64,000 bases of DNA from Limnohabitans curvus (GTDB taxonomy: Bacteria; Pseudomonadota; Gammaproteobacteria; Burkholderiales; Burkholderiaceae_C). Shown one piece after another: positions 43,001 to 51,158 of the stretch. Every line of letters starts with the position of its first letter. Position 1 is the first letter of the stretch. A model generated the notes under the pieces. That model had not been told where the DNA came from. It ran no database searches and was given only the letters and a program-made list of their open reading frames with translations. The stretch is taken from contig NZ_NESP01000001.1 of assembly GCF_003063475.1 (NCBI RefSeq), forward strand, positions 1,860,001 to 1,924,000, written 5' to 3'. Made by a program: the position numbers and the translations under genes.

Positions 43001-44389
43001 ATGGAACTCAAACGCATCCTTGCCCGCGACATCCGCGCTGCCAACGAAAAGGCCGTGGCCCAATACGGCTCCGACGTGCTCGTCATTTCGAGCAGCCAAG
43101 TCAATGGTTTGACCGAGCTGATCGTGGCGGTTGATCTGGCCCCGATGACCACAGAGGAAGCCGATCCGTTTTTGAAAACACAGTTCGCTTCGTCAGCCAA
43201 GCCCACAGGCAAGTTTGATGTGTTGCTGGGACAGACACTGGACCAAAACAAACGCGATGCACGCGAGCGCCAAGCCACCAAAGTGGCCAAGCCCATCGTG
43301 GAAATGGCCGCAAAGCCTGCCGCACCCAAGGCCAAGCCCGCAGTCAAAGTGGCTGCCCAACCGGTGGACGAATCGGCCAAGCGCGCCGCTGAAGAACACG
43401 ACACCTTGCGTGGCCGCGAAATCGTGGCGCTGGTGCGTGAAGAACTCAACTCCCTGCGCCGTGAATTCAAACTCGGTCAACAAATGGCCGCTTGGCAACA
43501 CGGTGGCATGGCTTTGCCCGCTGCCATCGCACCTTTGCGCGACGCCTTGAACGACGCGCCCATTCCTGTGGCCTTGCGTGCCTTGCTGATTGACAGCATC
43601 AAAGACCACGACAACATGGCCGATGCCATGGGCGCTTTGAGTCGCCAGCTCGGCCACTCGGTCGAACAGGCGCAAGCCCAGACACCTGTGTCAGGCATCC
43701 ATGCCTTGGCTGGCCCCTCTGGTGCTGGCAAGTCGATGATGGTGGCGCGTTTGGCACAACATGCCGCGCAACAACACGGCAGCGAAAAAATCATGGTCAT
43801 CAGCTTCCAAGACCAGCGTGCTGGCGCTTGGAACCAAACCCAATTGCTGTGCGCGCAGTCAGGCGTGGATTCATTCCGCGCCACCAATGCCGCCACTTTG
43901 AAACTCTTGCTCGACGAGCACACCGACCGCCAATTCATCTTGATTGACACCCCCGGCGTGCAAATGAACGAGCGCTTGGCCGAGATTCGCGCCATGAACC
44001 TGAATGTGCAATGCCACGCTGTCATTCCAGCAGACGCATCGGCTGCCAACATCCGCCGCGTGTTTGACAACACCGACAACGTGTGGGCATCCTTGATGCT
44101 GAGCAAGCTCGACGAGTCCAACCAACCGTGGGCCTTGTTGCAGTTCTTGACCGACAAGTCGCTGAGCGTGTCTGTGGCCAGCCATGGCGAGCGCACCGTC
44201 GATTTGGTGCAAGACGTGTCATTGGTTGGTTTGGTGCAATGTGCCCTCGACAACTTGCCCTTGCCAGAAACCGAAGAACAAGCGCAGCAAAATGCACGCG
44301 ATGCAGCCGTCAACGAACTGGCTGTGTCCAAACTGTCGCAAATCGCGGCCAAATTCAAAACCGAAACCACAGGCTTGACCCATGAGTAA
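43001..44389 (+). CDS. flhF: Flagellar biosynthesis GTPase FlhF
   Basis: An SRP-type GTPase of 462 residues that marks the pole for flagellum assembly. An N-terminal domain (ELKRILARDIRAANEKAVAQ) and Lys/Ala-rich linker precede the NG domain. G motifs are LAGPSGAGKSMMVARLA, ILIDTPGVQMNERLA and LSKLDESNQPWALLQFL. G1 and G3 deviate from the common GPTGVGKTTT and DTAG forms. It overlaps flhG by 8 bases. Confidence 0.93.
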   Translation: MELKRILARDIRAANEKAVAQYGSDVLVISSSQVNGLTELIVAVDLAPMTTEEADPFLKTQFASSAKPTGKFDVLLGQTLDQNKRDARERQATKVAKPIVEMAAKPAAPKAKPAVKVAAQPVDESAKRAAEEHDTLRGREIVALVREELNSLRREFKLGQQMAAWQHGGMALPAAIAPLRDALNDAPIPVALRALLIDSIKDHDNMADAMGALSRQLGHSVEQAQAQTPVSGIHALAGPSGAGKSMMVARLAQHAAQQHGSEKIMVISFQDQRAGAWNQTQLLCAQSGVDSFRATNAATLKLLLDEHTDRQFILIDTPGVQMNERLAEIRAMNLNVQCHAVIPADASAANIRRVFDNTDNVWASLMLSKLDESNQPWALLQFLTDKSLSVSVASHGERTVDLVQDVSLVGLVQCALDNLPLPETEEQAQQNARDAAVNELAVSKLSQIAAKFKTETTGLTHE

Positions 44390-45209
44390 ACCTCGCAAAA
44401 CAGAAGTCATCGGCGTTGCCAGCGGCAAGGGTGGCGTTGGTAAAACCACGACCTCCATCAACTTGGCGGTGGCACTCACGCAGCTGGGTCACAGCGTCAT
44501 GTTGTTTGATGCTGACCTCGGTTTGGCCAACGCACAAATTGCACTTGGCGCGCGCGCTGAATACAACTTGGGTCACTTTTTGGCCGGTCAAAAAACGCTG
44601 CAAGAAATTCTCATCACCACCCGTCAAGGCGTGAAGCTCATTCCTGGTGCCTCGGGCATGCAAGAGTTGGCAGGTCTGAGCGACATCCAAGCGGCCAGCA
44701 TCGTGCAGTCGTTTGGTGTGTTGGCGGATGATGTCGACTATTTGATCGTCGACGTAGCAGCCGGTATTTCACCTTCTGTGTTGTCGTTTTTGGCCGCTTG
44801 CCAACGCCGCTTCATCGTGGTGAAAGACGATCCGTCGTCGATTGCCGATGCCTACGGCACCATCAAGATCTTGAGCAAAGAGATGGGCTTGGACGAAATC
44901 TATCTCTTGCCCAACATGGTCAAGAGCCAGTCCGAAGGCTGGAAACTTTATAAAAAACTCAACGACGTCTGTGTGCGTTTCTTGGGCGAGTCGGTGCACT
45001 ACCTCACCTCGATCGAAGAAGACGAGATGGTGTTGCGCGCACTCAAAAAATACCAGTCGGTGATGGAACTCGCCCCTGGCACAGCTGCCGCGCGTGACTA
45101 CATGCGTTTGGCAGAAGCATGCACGCACTTGCGTCCGATTGACCACCCTTCGGGCGGTCTGCAATTCTTCATGGAGCGACTGATGCAAAACAGTTCGTCT
45201 GACACATGA
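44382..45209 (+). CDS. flhG: MinD-like ATPase FlhG/FleN
   Basis: A 275-residue ATPase that limits the number of flagella, usually by opposing FlhF and the sigma-54 activator. The deviant Walker A motif is VASGKGGVGKTTTSINLA. Walker B is in DADLGLANAQIALGA and the switch is in VDVAAGISPSVLSFLAAC. The C-terminus carries an amphipathic end (LQFFMERLMQ). It lies between flhF and fliA, with overlaps on both sides. Confidence 0.95.
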   Translation: MSKPRKTEVIGVASGKGGVGKTTTSINLAVALTQLGHSVMLFDADLGLANAQIALGARAEYNLGHFLAGQKTLQEILITTRQGVKLIPGASGMQELAGLSDIQAASIVQSFGVLADDVDYLIVDVAAGISPSVLSFLAACQRRFIVVKDDPSSIADAYGTIKILSKEMGLDEIYLLPNMVKSQSEGWKLYKKLNDVCVRFLGESVHYLTSIEEDEMVLRALKKYQSVMELAPGTAAARDYMRLAEACTHLRPIDHPSGGLQFFMERLMQNSSSDT

Positions 45210-45964
45210 GAGCACTTTCACCCGTACAGATGTACGACTCCTGCAAGCCCAAAGGCGAAGATTTGGTCATGGCCCATCTGGGTCTGGTCAAACGCGTTGC
45301 CTTGCACTTGAAGGCGCGTATCCCCGCATTCATGGAGCTCGACGAGCTGATTCAAGTGGGCATGATTGGCCTGCTCGAAGCCTCGCGTGCGTTTGATCCT
45401 GTCAAAGGCATCGAGTTTGAAAACTTCGCCCACAGCCGTGTGCGCGGTGCCATGTTGGACGAGGTGCGACGCTTGTCGTTTTTACCTCGTTCTGCGGTGG
45501 CGTTCAACAAAGAACACAACACCACGGTGCACGCTTTGGCCGCTGAGTTGGGTCGCACGCCCACGCAAGCTGAAATTGCCGAGTACATGGGCAAAGATCT
45601 GGAAGAGTTCCACAAAGAACGCGGCAAAGCCAAGCGCTTTGAAACCTATTCCATGGAAGTGGTCACCGAAGAAGTGATGACGATTGCAGACGACAGCTCT
45701 CAGCAGCCAGATGTGATCGTTGAAGAAGCCCAATTCATGGACGCCGTGACCGACGCCATCGCTCAGCTGCCTGAGCGCGAGCAGCTGGTCATGCAGCTCT
45801 ACTACGTGGAAGAGTTCAACCTCAAAGAGATTGGCGAAACCTTGGGCGTGAGCGAGTCTCGCGTGAGCCAGATCTTGTCCTCTGTGGTCAAAAAATTACG
45901 CGGCACCTTGAAAGTAGAAACGGCGTCTGAGACTGAGAAGGCCGAGACAAGGAGACGCGCATGA
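45206..45964 (+). CDS. fliA: RNA polymerase sigma-28 factor FliA
   Basis: The flagellar sigma factor of 252 residues. Region 2 has VMAHLGLVKRVALHLKARIP and EFENFAHSRVRGAMLDEVRR; region 3 has HALAAELGRTPTQAEIAEYM; region 4 has LPEREQLVMQLYYVEEFNLKE with a recognition helix in LGVSESRVSQI. It would read the sigma-28 elements before fliS, flgP and flgM. FlgM, its anti-sigma factor, is encoded at 54503-54823. Confidence 0.96.
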   Translation: MRALSPVQMYDSCKPKGEDLVMAHLGLVKRVALHLKARIPAFMELDELIQVGMIGLLEASRAFDPVKGIEFENFAHSRVRGAMLDEVRRLSFLPRSAVAFNKEHNTTVHALAAELGRTPTQAEIAEYMGKDLEEFHKERGKAKRFETYSMEVVTEEVMTIADDSSQQPDVIVEEAQFMDAVTDAIAQLPEREQLVMQLYYVEEFNLKEIGETLGVSESRVSQILSSVVKKLRGTLKVETASETEKAETRRRA

Positions 45965-46821
45965 GTAACTTCATGATGAACATGATCTCGTGGATCTTGT
46001 TGCTTCTGGTCATCTTGACGCTGTACCTCATCGACAAGATCAACCACTTGGCCAAGATGTACGAGGCGCCCAAACCAGAAACAGAACCTTCGTTGCCCGA
46101 TTTCGGCGCAGAGATTCCTGGCGATTTGTTGTTCTCCGGTTTGGAGGGCAAGAAGCTTTGGGATGCCATGAATGGCAAACAAGTCGAGGGCTTTGATGCC
46201 ACCTTGATCGAGGCCCTGCGCCCGCATTACGAACCGATTCTGCGTGAACACATCACGGCCAGTTTCAAAGACGGCATTGAAGACGCGTTGGGTGGCACCG
46301 AAAACCACATGCCCAGCTCGACCCGCAAAATTTCAACGGCGCGCGGTCACATCCAATCGTGGTTGCCACCGCAGCACTTGGGCAGCGTGTACCGCTCGGC
46401 CTTGGAGTTTGCAGGAAGCTACTGCGAAAACCCAGACCCCGAAGTGCTGTTGCGCCTGAAGCAAACCGTGGACAGCGTGGTGGACATGCTTTACCAACGC
46501 GTGGGCATCACCAATGAAGTGCCGTTCTCTGAATTTTTGTTTGAAGAAATGCCTGTGGCTCAGCCTGACCCTGCCAGTGACGACGCCATGTTGGCACTGA
46601 CAGATGACTCGGGCTCGTCTGAGGTGTTGGGCGATGGCTTGCTCGAAAACAGCGATACACGCGAACCTACGCCAGAAGAGTTGGCGCAGGGACTTGAGCA
46701 TGTGCAGGCCTATGAAGACCAACAGCGGCAAGAAGTTGCCGCTGAAACGGTCGAAGCCGTGATGCACCCCGACGCGTTGACGCATTCAGATGCCGCACCA
46801 CTTGAAGCCAAGCCTGTTTGA
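45961..46821 (+). CDS. Unrecognised membrane protein in the flhA-fliA run
   Basis: A 286-residue protein of unknown family. One N-terminal transmembrane helix (MISWILLLLVILTLYLIDKI) is followed by a soluble middle with FDATLIEALRPHYEPILREH and an acidic Glu/Asp/Gln-rich C-terminus (about residues 195-286). Its start overlaps fliA by four bases, so it should be co-expressed with the flagellar regulators. cheY and cheZ occupy this place in Pseudomonas, but it resembles neither. Confidence 0.75.
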   Translation: MSNFMMNMISWILLLLVILTLYLIDKINHLAKMYEAPKPETEPSLPDFGAEIPGDLLFSGLEGKKLWDAMNGKQVEGFDATLIEALRPHYEPILREHITASFKDGIEDALGGTENHMPSSTRKISTARGHIQSWLPPQHLGSVYRSALEFAGSYCENPDPEVLLRLKQTVDSVVDMLYQRVGITNEVPFSEFLFEEMPVAQPDPASDDAMLALTDDSGSSEVLGDGLLENSDTREPTPEELAQGLEHVQAYEDQQRQEVAAETVEAVMHPDALTHSDAAPLEAKPV

Positions 46822-46844
46822 TCGGGTGTTTGTACAGATGTCGC

Positions 46845-46871
46845 TCAAGTTTGCCCAACCCCTTCCGATAC
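46845..46871 (+). promoter_or_regulatory. Sigma-28 promoter of fliS
   Basis: TCAAGTTT (46845-46852), an 11-base spacer and TCCGATAC (46864-46871) match the FliA consensus at 7 and 6 of 8 positions with ideal spacing. The fliS start codon is 38 bases further on. Confidence 0.72.
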
Positions 46872-46909
46872 TGCCTGTGTAAGCGAAGAAATACACAGGA
46901 GTTAATCAA

Positions 46910-47332
46910 ATGCGAGCCAATTCACGAGCCATTCAAAGTTACGGCGATGTCAAAGTCAGCAGCGGCGTTGCCACGGCCAACAATGTGCAATTGATTCAAA
47001 TGTTGTTTGACGGCTTGTTGGAGAGCTTGTCCACGGCACGTGGCCACATTCAGCACAAAAATATCAATGAAAAATCCAAAGCCATTGCACGTGCCAGCCG
47101 CATCGTGATTGGCCTGCAAGGTGCCTTGGATTTTGAAAAAGGCGGCGATCTGGCCAACAACCTCAATGAGTTGTACAGCTATGTGACCCGTCGTTTGTTC
47201 CACGCCAACGCCCACAACGATGTGGCCGTGTTGGATGAGATTCACGGTTTGATGCGCGAGATTCGCGATGCTTGGGAAGGCGTGCCTTCCTTGGTGCCCG
47301 CGACCAACCGACCTGCTGGCATGATGAACTGA
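46910..47332 (+). CDS. fliS: Flagellin export chaperone FliS
   Basis: A 140-residue helical-bundle chaperone that keeps flagellin unpolymerised before export. It begins with RANSRAIQSYGDVKVSSGVA, has QLIQMLFDGLLESLSTARGH and ends with LMREIRDAWEGV. A CAGGAG ribosome-binding site precedes it. The usual neighbours fliC and fliD are absent from the window, so this copy is displaced from the late filament genes. Confidence 0.93.
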   Translation: MRANSRAIQSYGDVKVSSGVATANNVQLIQMLFDGLLESLSTARGHIQHKNINEKSKAIARASRIVIGLQGALDFEKGGDLANNLNELYSYVTRRLFHANAHNDVAVLDEIHGLMREIRDAWEGVPSLVPATNRPAGMMN

Positions 47333-47406
47333 TCGCGGTTTTCTTCTTTTTAGAAGTTTTTCGTTATTTATCAGTTAATCTTGCAGGTTGTTCGGGACAA
47401 TTTTTA

Positions 47407-47437
47407 GGCGCATCCAAGTTTTCGACTTGGGTGCGCC
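47407..47437 (+). other. Long stem-loop in the motA leader
   Basis: GGCGCATCCAAGT (47407-47419) pairs with ACTTGGGTGCGCC (47425-47437), 13 bp with one G-U pair and a 5-base loop. It ends 23 bases before the motA start. No T-run follows, so a role in mRNA stability or translation control is more likely than termination. Confidence 0.55.
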
Positions 47438-47460
47438 AACCTGCTTGGGGAGAGTGTTAG

Positions 47461-48321
47461 ATGTCAGCAATTATTGGTTTGGTCGTTCTGTTCATTTGCG
47501 TGTTCGGCGGTTTCGTGATCGCCGGCGGTAGCTTGGCGCCCATTATCAAAGCCACCCCATTCGAGATGTTCATTATTGGTGGTGCTGGCGTTGGCGGCAT
47601 GATCACCGGTAACTCTGGCGCGATTTTCAAAGGCGCTTGGGGCGGTATGGGCCGTGTGATCAAAGGCCCCAAGTACCACAAGGAAGACTACATCGGCATC
47701 ATCGCCGTGATCTCCAAGTTGATGAAAACACTCAAGGCCGAGGGTGCCGTGGCGATGGAATCGCACGTCGAGAACCCCGAGGCCAGTGCCATTTTTGGCG
47801 AATGCCCCAAGATGCTGCACGACCACGGTTTGGTCGGCTTGATTTGCGACACCATCCGTTTGATGGTGGTGTCTTCAGGCACCTTGAGCCCTTATGCGGT
47901 GGAAGACGTGATGACCACGTCTATCAAACACCATCACCACAGCGAAATGCAAAATGCCGATGCCATTGCCACCCTCGCTGGCGCTTTGCCCGCGCTGGGT
48001 ATCGTGGCCTGCGTGTTGGGTGTGGTGAAGACCATGGGCGCGATTGACCAACCCCCTCCTGTGCTGGGTGCCTTGATTGGTGGCGCGTTGGTGGGTACGT
48101 TCTTGGGCGTGTTCTTGGCTTACGGTATTTTCGAGCCCTTCGGCAGCCGCTTGAAGCAGATCATTGACGAAGACGGCGAAGCCCTCAAAGTGGCGCAGCA
48201 AGTCATCATTGGCAACATGCATGGCTACCCCGTCCCCTTGATCATTGAAGCTGCACGCGTGTGTATCAACCACCACGCTCAGCCCACCTTCGGCGAACTC
48301 TTTGACGCGTTGAGGAAATAA
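47461..48321 (+). CDS. motA: Flagellar stator protein MotA
   Basis: The 286-residue stator subunit that with MotB conducts ions to drive rotation. Four transmembrane regions are visible, the first being IIGLVVLFICVFGGFVIAGG. The cytoplasmic loop carries the charged residues that contact FliG. The later helices include GIVACVLGVVKTMGAID and LIGGALVGTFLGVFLAYGIF. A GGGGAGAG ribosome-binding site precedes the start. Its stop overlaps the motB start by one base. Confidence 0.97.
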   Translation: MSAIIGLVVLFICVFGGFVIAGGSLAPIIKATPFEMFIIGGAGVGGMITGNSGAIFKGAWGGMGRVIKGPKYHKEDYIGIIAVISKLMKTLKAEGAVAMESHVENPEASAIFGECPKMLHDHGLVGLICDTIRLMVVSSGTLSPYAVEDVMTTSIKHHHHSEMQNADAIATLAGALPALGIVACVLGVVKTMGAIDQPPPVLGALIGGALVGTFLGVFLAYGIFEPFGSRLKQIIDEDGEALKVAQQVIIGNMHGYPVPLIIEAARVCINHHAQPTFGELFDALRK

Positions 48322-49358
48322 TGGCTGACGAAAAAGACGCGGCAGCCACGCCGGAAGACGCCGAAAAAGCAGCCCAAGAAGCCGCTGCCGCCGCTGCGGC
48401 TGCGGCTGAAGCTGCAAAAAAAGCAGCAGAAGAAGAGAAGGACGAGGCGCCTGCGCCCGTCATCATCATCAAAAAAATCATCGACGAGGGCCACGGCGGC
48501 GCTCACGGTGGTGCTTGGAAGATCGCGTTGGCCGACATGATGACGGCGATGATGGCGTTCTTCTTGTTGATGTGGCTCTTGGGCGCGTCCAACGAAGACC
48601 AGCGCAAAAGCATTGCCGACTACTTCAAACCCACCTCACAAAGCTTGGTGGCCATTGGCCAATTGGCGGGCTCCAACGGTGTGTTGGGTGGTCGCTCCAT
48701 CATTGACCCCGATGGCTTTCCGTTTGCTGCCAAGCAAACGGCGCTGCTGGAACGTTTGACACCTCGTTCAGAAGGTGGCCCCAACCCCAGCACCGACCCT
48801 GGCCAAGAAAACAACAACCCCTACTCAGACCCAGACAAGCTGACGCCTGAGCAGAAGAAAGAAATTGCCGCTGCGCAAGAGAAAGCCGACTTTGACAAGC
48901 TCGAAAAAGAGATTGAGCAAAAGTTGTCTGAAAACAAAAAGCTCGGCGGCCTGAAAGACCAAGTGTCCGTCACGCGTGACAAACAAGGCCTTCGCATTGA
49001 GATCATCGACAAGGCTGACTTTGCGATGTTCCCCAGCGGCGGTATGAGCATGCAAGGCAAGGCCTCGAGTTTGATCAGCGAAATTGCGGCTTCATTGGCA
49101 GAAATGCCCAACAAGATTGCCATTCGCGGCCACACCGACAGCGTGCCTTTCAACAACAAAGAAGGCCGCAACAACTGGTCGCTCTCTGCTGAGCGTGCAG
49201 AAGTGACGCGCGCGCTGCTAGAAAAGAGCGGCATCAAAGAGAGCCGCTTTGCTCGAATTGAAGGTGTGGCTGATACCGATCCGTTCAACCCCAAAGACCC
49301 GCGTGATCCGCGTAACCGTCGTATGAGTATCACGGTGCTCTACAACGAACAAGACTAA
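48321..49358 (+). CDS. motB: Flagellar stator protein MotB
   Basis: A 345-residue stator subunit anchoring the motor to peptidoglycan. An Ala/Lys/Glu-rich cytoplasmic start precedes the transmembrane helix ALADMMTAMMAFFLLMWLLG, with the ion-binding Asp in LADMM. A plug and linker (to about residue 190) lead to an OmpA-like domain with IAIRGHTDSVPFNN and NRRMSITVLYN. The helix suits a proton-type stator, but ion type cannot be proved from sequence. Confidence 0.96.
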   Translation: MADEKDAAATPEDAEKAAQEAAAAAAAAAEAAKKAAEEEKDEAPAPVIIIKKIIDEGHGGAHGGAWKIALADMMTAMMAFFLLMWLLGASNEDQRKSIADYFKPTSQSLVAIGQLAGSNGVLGGRSIIDPDGFPFAAKQTALLERLTPRSEGGPNPSTDPGQENNNPYSDPDKLTPEQKKEIAAAQEKADFDKLEKEIEQKLSENKKLGGLKDQVSVTRDKQGLRIEIIDKADFAMFPSGGMSMQGKASSLISEIAASLAEMPNKIAIRGHTDSVPFNNKEGRNNWSLSAERAEVTRALLEKSGIKESRFARIEGVADTDPFNPKDPRDPRNRRMSITVLYNEQD

Positions 49359-49373
49359 GCACGGCTTAGACGC

Positions 49374-49404
49374 AAAAAAGGCAGCTCATTGAGCTGCCTT
49401 TTTT
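49374..49404. terminator. Bidirectional terminator between motB and the sigma-54 activator gene
   Basis: AAAAAAGGCAGCTCA and TGAGCTGCCTTTTTT form a long stem with A and T tracts on both sides. It lies between two converging genes and can stop transcription in both directions. Confidence 0.9.
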
Positions 49405-49424
49405 CTTGGGTGCCGTCAGAGACG

Positions 49425-50525
49425 TTAAGCCGCTGAACGCAAGTCGTACTTGTTGATCTTCTCAATCAGCGTCGTGCGCTGCAAATTGAGCAACTTGGCT
49501 GTGCGTGACACATTGCCCGAGTTGCGGGTGAGGGCCTGTTCAATGATGCTGCGCTCAATCTGGGCCATGCGCTCTTTGAGCGACAAGCCTTCGGGTGGCA
49601 AATGAGGCATGCCTTGGGCCAACATGATGATGCCCTCGATCTCGTTTTCCTCTTCCTCGGGCTGCTCGTTCATTTCGGCCAGCACTTCGGGGGGCGGTGT
49701 CATTTCCAGTTTGGCCAGCAGGGGGGCTTGTGCCTGAAGCTCGGCCTGTGCCGACACCAATCCCCTTGGCAGCAGGGTAGGGGGGATGGCGCGTAAATCC
49801 AGCTCTTGGCCTGCGTACAGCGTGCTGAAACGATCCACCAAGTTAGACAACTCGCGCACGTTGCCGGGCCAAGGGTATTTTTGCAGGGCCGTCATGAAGT
49901 CGGCCTTGAAGCGGATGGGTTGCTTGCCAAAGTTGACACATTTCTTGGCAAAGAATCCCAACAACTCGGCCACGTCATCGTTGCGTTCACGCAACGGTGG
50001 GGTCACCATGGGCAACACATTGAGGCGGTAATACAAGTCTTCGCGGAACCGACCAGCTGCAATTTCGGTTTCTAAATCTCGGTGGGTCGCAGCCACCACG
50101 CGCACATCCACCTGAACCTGGCGGGTGCCGCCAATCGGGTCCACGGTGCGCTCTTGCAGCACGCGCAGCAGTTTGACCTGCATGTCCAGCGACATGTCGC
50201 CAATTTCATCCAAGAAGATCGTGCCGCCATGGGCCAGCTCAAAGCGACCAATGCGATCGGCCACAGCGCCCGTGAATGCGCCTTTGCGGTGGCCAAACAG
50301 TTCGCTTTCTAACAAGTCTTTGGGAATGGCCGCGCAGTTGATGGGCACAAAGTTGGCACCGCAGCGGTCCGATTGCTCATGCAGCAGCCGAGCCAATAGC
50401 TCTTTGCCGGTGCCGCTTTCGCCCGTGATCATCACGGTGGCGTTGGAGTTGGCCATCGTTGCCACCAATTGGCGCAGCGTGGCCGCTGACTCGCTGGAGC
50501 CAATAAAGTTCGTCGTGGGTTTCAT
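49425..50525 (-). CDS. Receiver-less sigma-54-dependent activator (FleQ/FlrC-like)
   Basis: A 366-residue bacterial enhancer-binding protein. The AAA+ domain starts near residue 7 (FIGSSESAATLRQLV), with Walker A GESGTGKELLARLLHE, the sigma-54 contact loop GAFTGA and Walker B GGTIFLDEIGDMSLD. A C-terminal Fis-type HTH follows (SGNVSRTAKLLNLQRTTLIE). There is no N-terminal receiver or sensor domain. It lies between motAB and flgP, and the nearby sigma-54 promoters of flhA, flgB and flgA make it the obvious class II flagellar activator. Confidence 0.92.
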   Translation of the reverse strand: MKPTTNFIGSSESAATLRQLVATMANSNATVMITGESGTGKELLARLLHEQSDRCGANFVPINCAAIPKDLLESELFGHRKGAFTGAVADRIGRFELAHGGTIFLDEIGDMSLDMQVKLLRVLQERTVDPIGGTRQVQVDVRVVAATHRDLETEIAAGRFREDLYYRLNVLPMVTPPLRERNDDVAELLGFFAKKCVNFGKQPIRFKADFMTALQKYPWPGNVRELSNLVDRFSTLYAGQELDLRAIPPTLLPRGLVSAQAELQAQAPLLAKLEMTPPPEVLAEMNEQPEEEENEIEGIIMLAQGMPHLPPEGLSLKERMAQIERSIIEQALTRNSGNVSRTAKLLNLQRTTLIEKINKYDLRSAA

Positions 50526-50603
50526 GTCAAAAATTCCTACACATGATTGTCGGTGACAACAAACATTTCACAAGACAGAAAAAGTATTCGTCTTTGAAAA
50601 TGT

Positions 50604-50630
50604 TAAAGATGCCTTGATCGGTGCCGAATC
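50604..50630 (+). promoter_or_regulatory. Candidate sigma-28 promoter of flgP
   Basis: TAAAGATG, an 11-base spacer and GCCGAATC match the FliA consensus at 6 and 5 of 8 positions. The flgP ATG is at 50659. Some mismatches make this only a candidate. Confidence 0.5.
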
Positions 50631-50658
50631 TAGGGGGAGACCTCTCAAGGACACAGAC

Positions 50659-51138
50659 ATGAACCGCATCACACATTGGGCTATTGCAGCCTCTGCTCTT
50701 TTGTTGACCGCTTGCGCCAGCACACCACCGCCCATGCCTGCACAAGCACGCGTGGACGACAGCGCCAACATGATCACGCCGATGACCCAAAAACGCGAAA
50801 CCTTGGTGGCGACGGGTTATGCGGTCATTAGTATTCAAAACCACCGCAACGCGGCTCAGCAACGTTTGCTAGCCATCCGTGCCTCCAAACTTGACGCTTA
50901 CCGCGCTTTGACCGAGCAGGTCTATGGCCAGCAGCTCGATGCCAGCACCACCGTGGCTGAAATGACCGTGATGAGCGATACCTTCCGCGCCCGTGTGGAA
51001 GGTGTCATTTATGGCGCAGTGCTGGTCAGCATCACCCCCGTGGGTGACGACACCTATGAAACCACCATGTCGTTGGACCGCCACGTGGTCAACGATTTGC
51101 GTGCTTTGTACATCGCCAGTTTGAGCAACAAGCGCTAA
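50659..51138 (+). CDS. flgP: FlgP-like outer membrane lipoprotein
   Basis: A 159-residue lipoprotein of the LPP20/FlgP type from the ATG at 50659. The signal peptide ends in a lipobox (ALLLTAC, Cys19). The mature part has AQQRLLAIRASKLDAYRALT, EQVYGQQLDASTTVAEM and VEGVIYGAVLVSI, typical of FlgP. In Vibrio and Campylobacter FlgP forms an outer ring around the flagellar base. The longer upstream frame to 50614 is not needed. flgT follows. Confidence 0.75.
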   Translation: MNRITHWAIAASALLLTACASTPPPMPAQARVDDSANMITPMTQKRETLVATGYAVISIQNHRNAAQQRLLAIRASKLDAYRALTEQVYGQQLDASTTVAEMTVMSDTFRARVEGVIYGAVLVSITPVGDDTYETTMSLDRHVVNDLRALYIASLSNKR

Positions 51139-51158
51139 GTACAGGCTTTTTAGAAAAC

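Noticed and set aside
47343..47362. CTTCT-TTTT-AGAAG hairpin with T-run after fliS
   Set aside because: The stem is only 5 bp and AT-rich, too weak to call a terminator with confidence.
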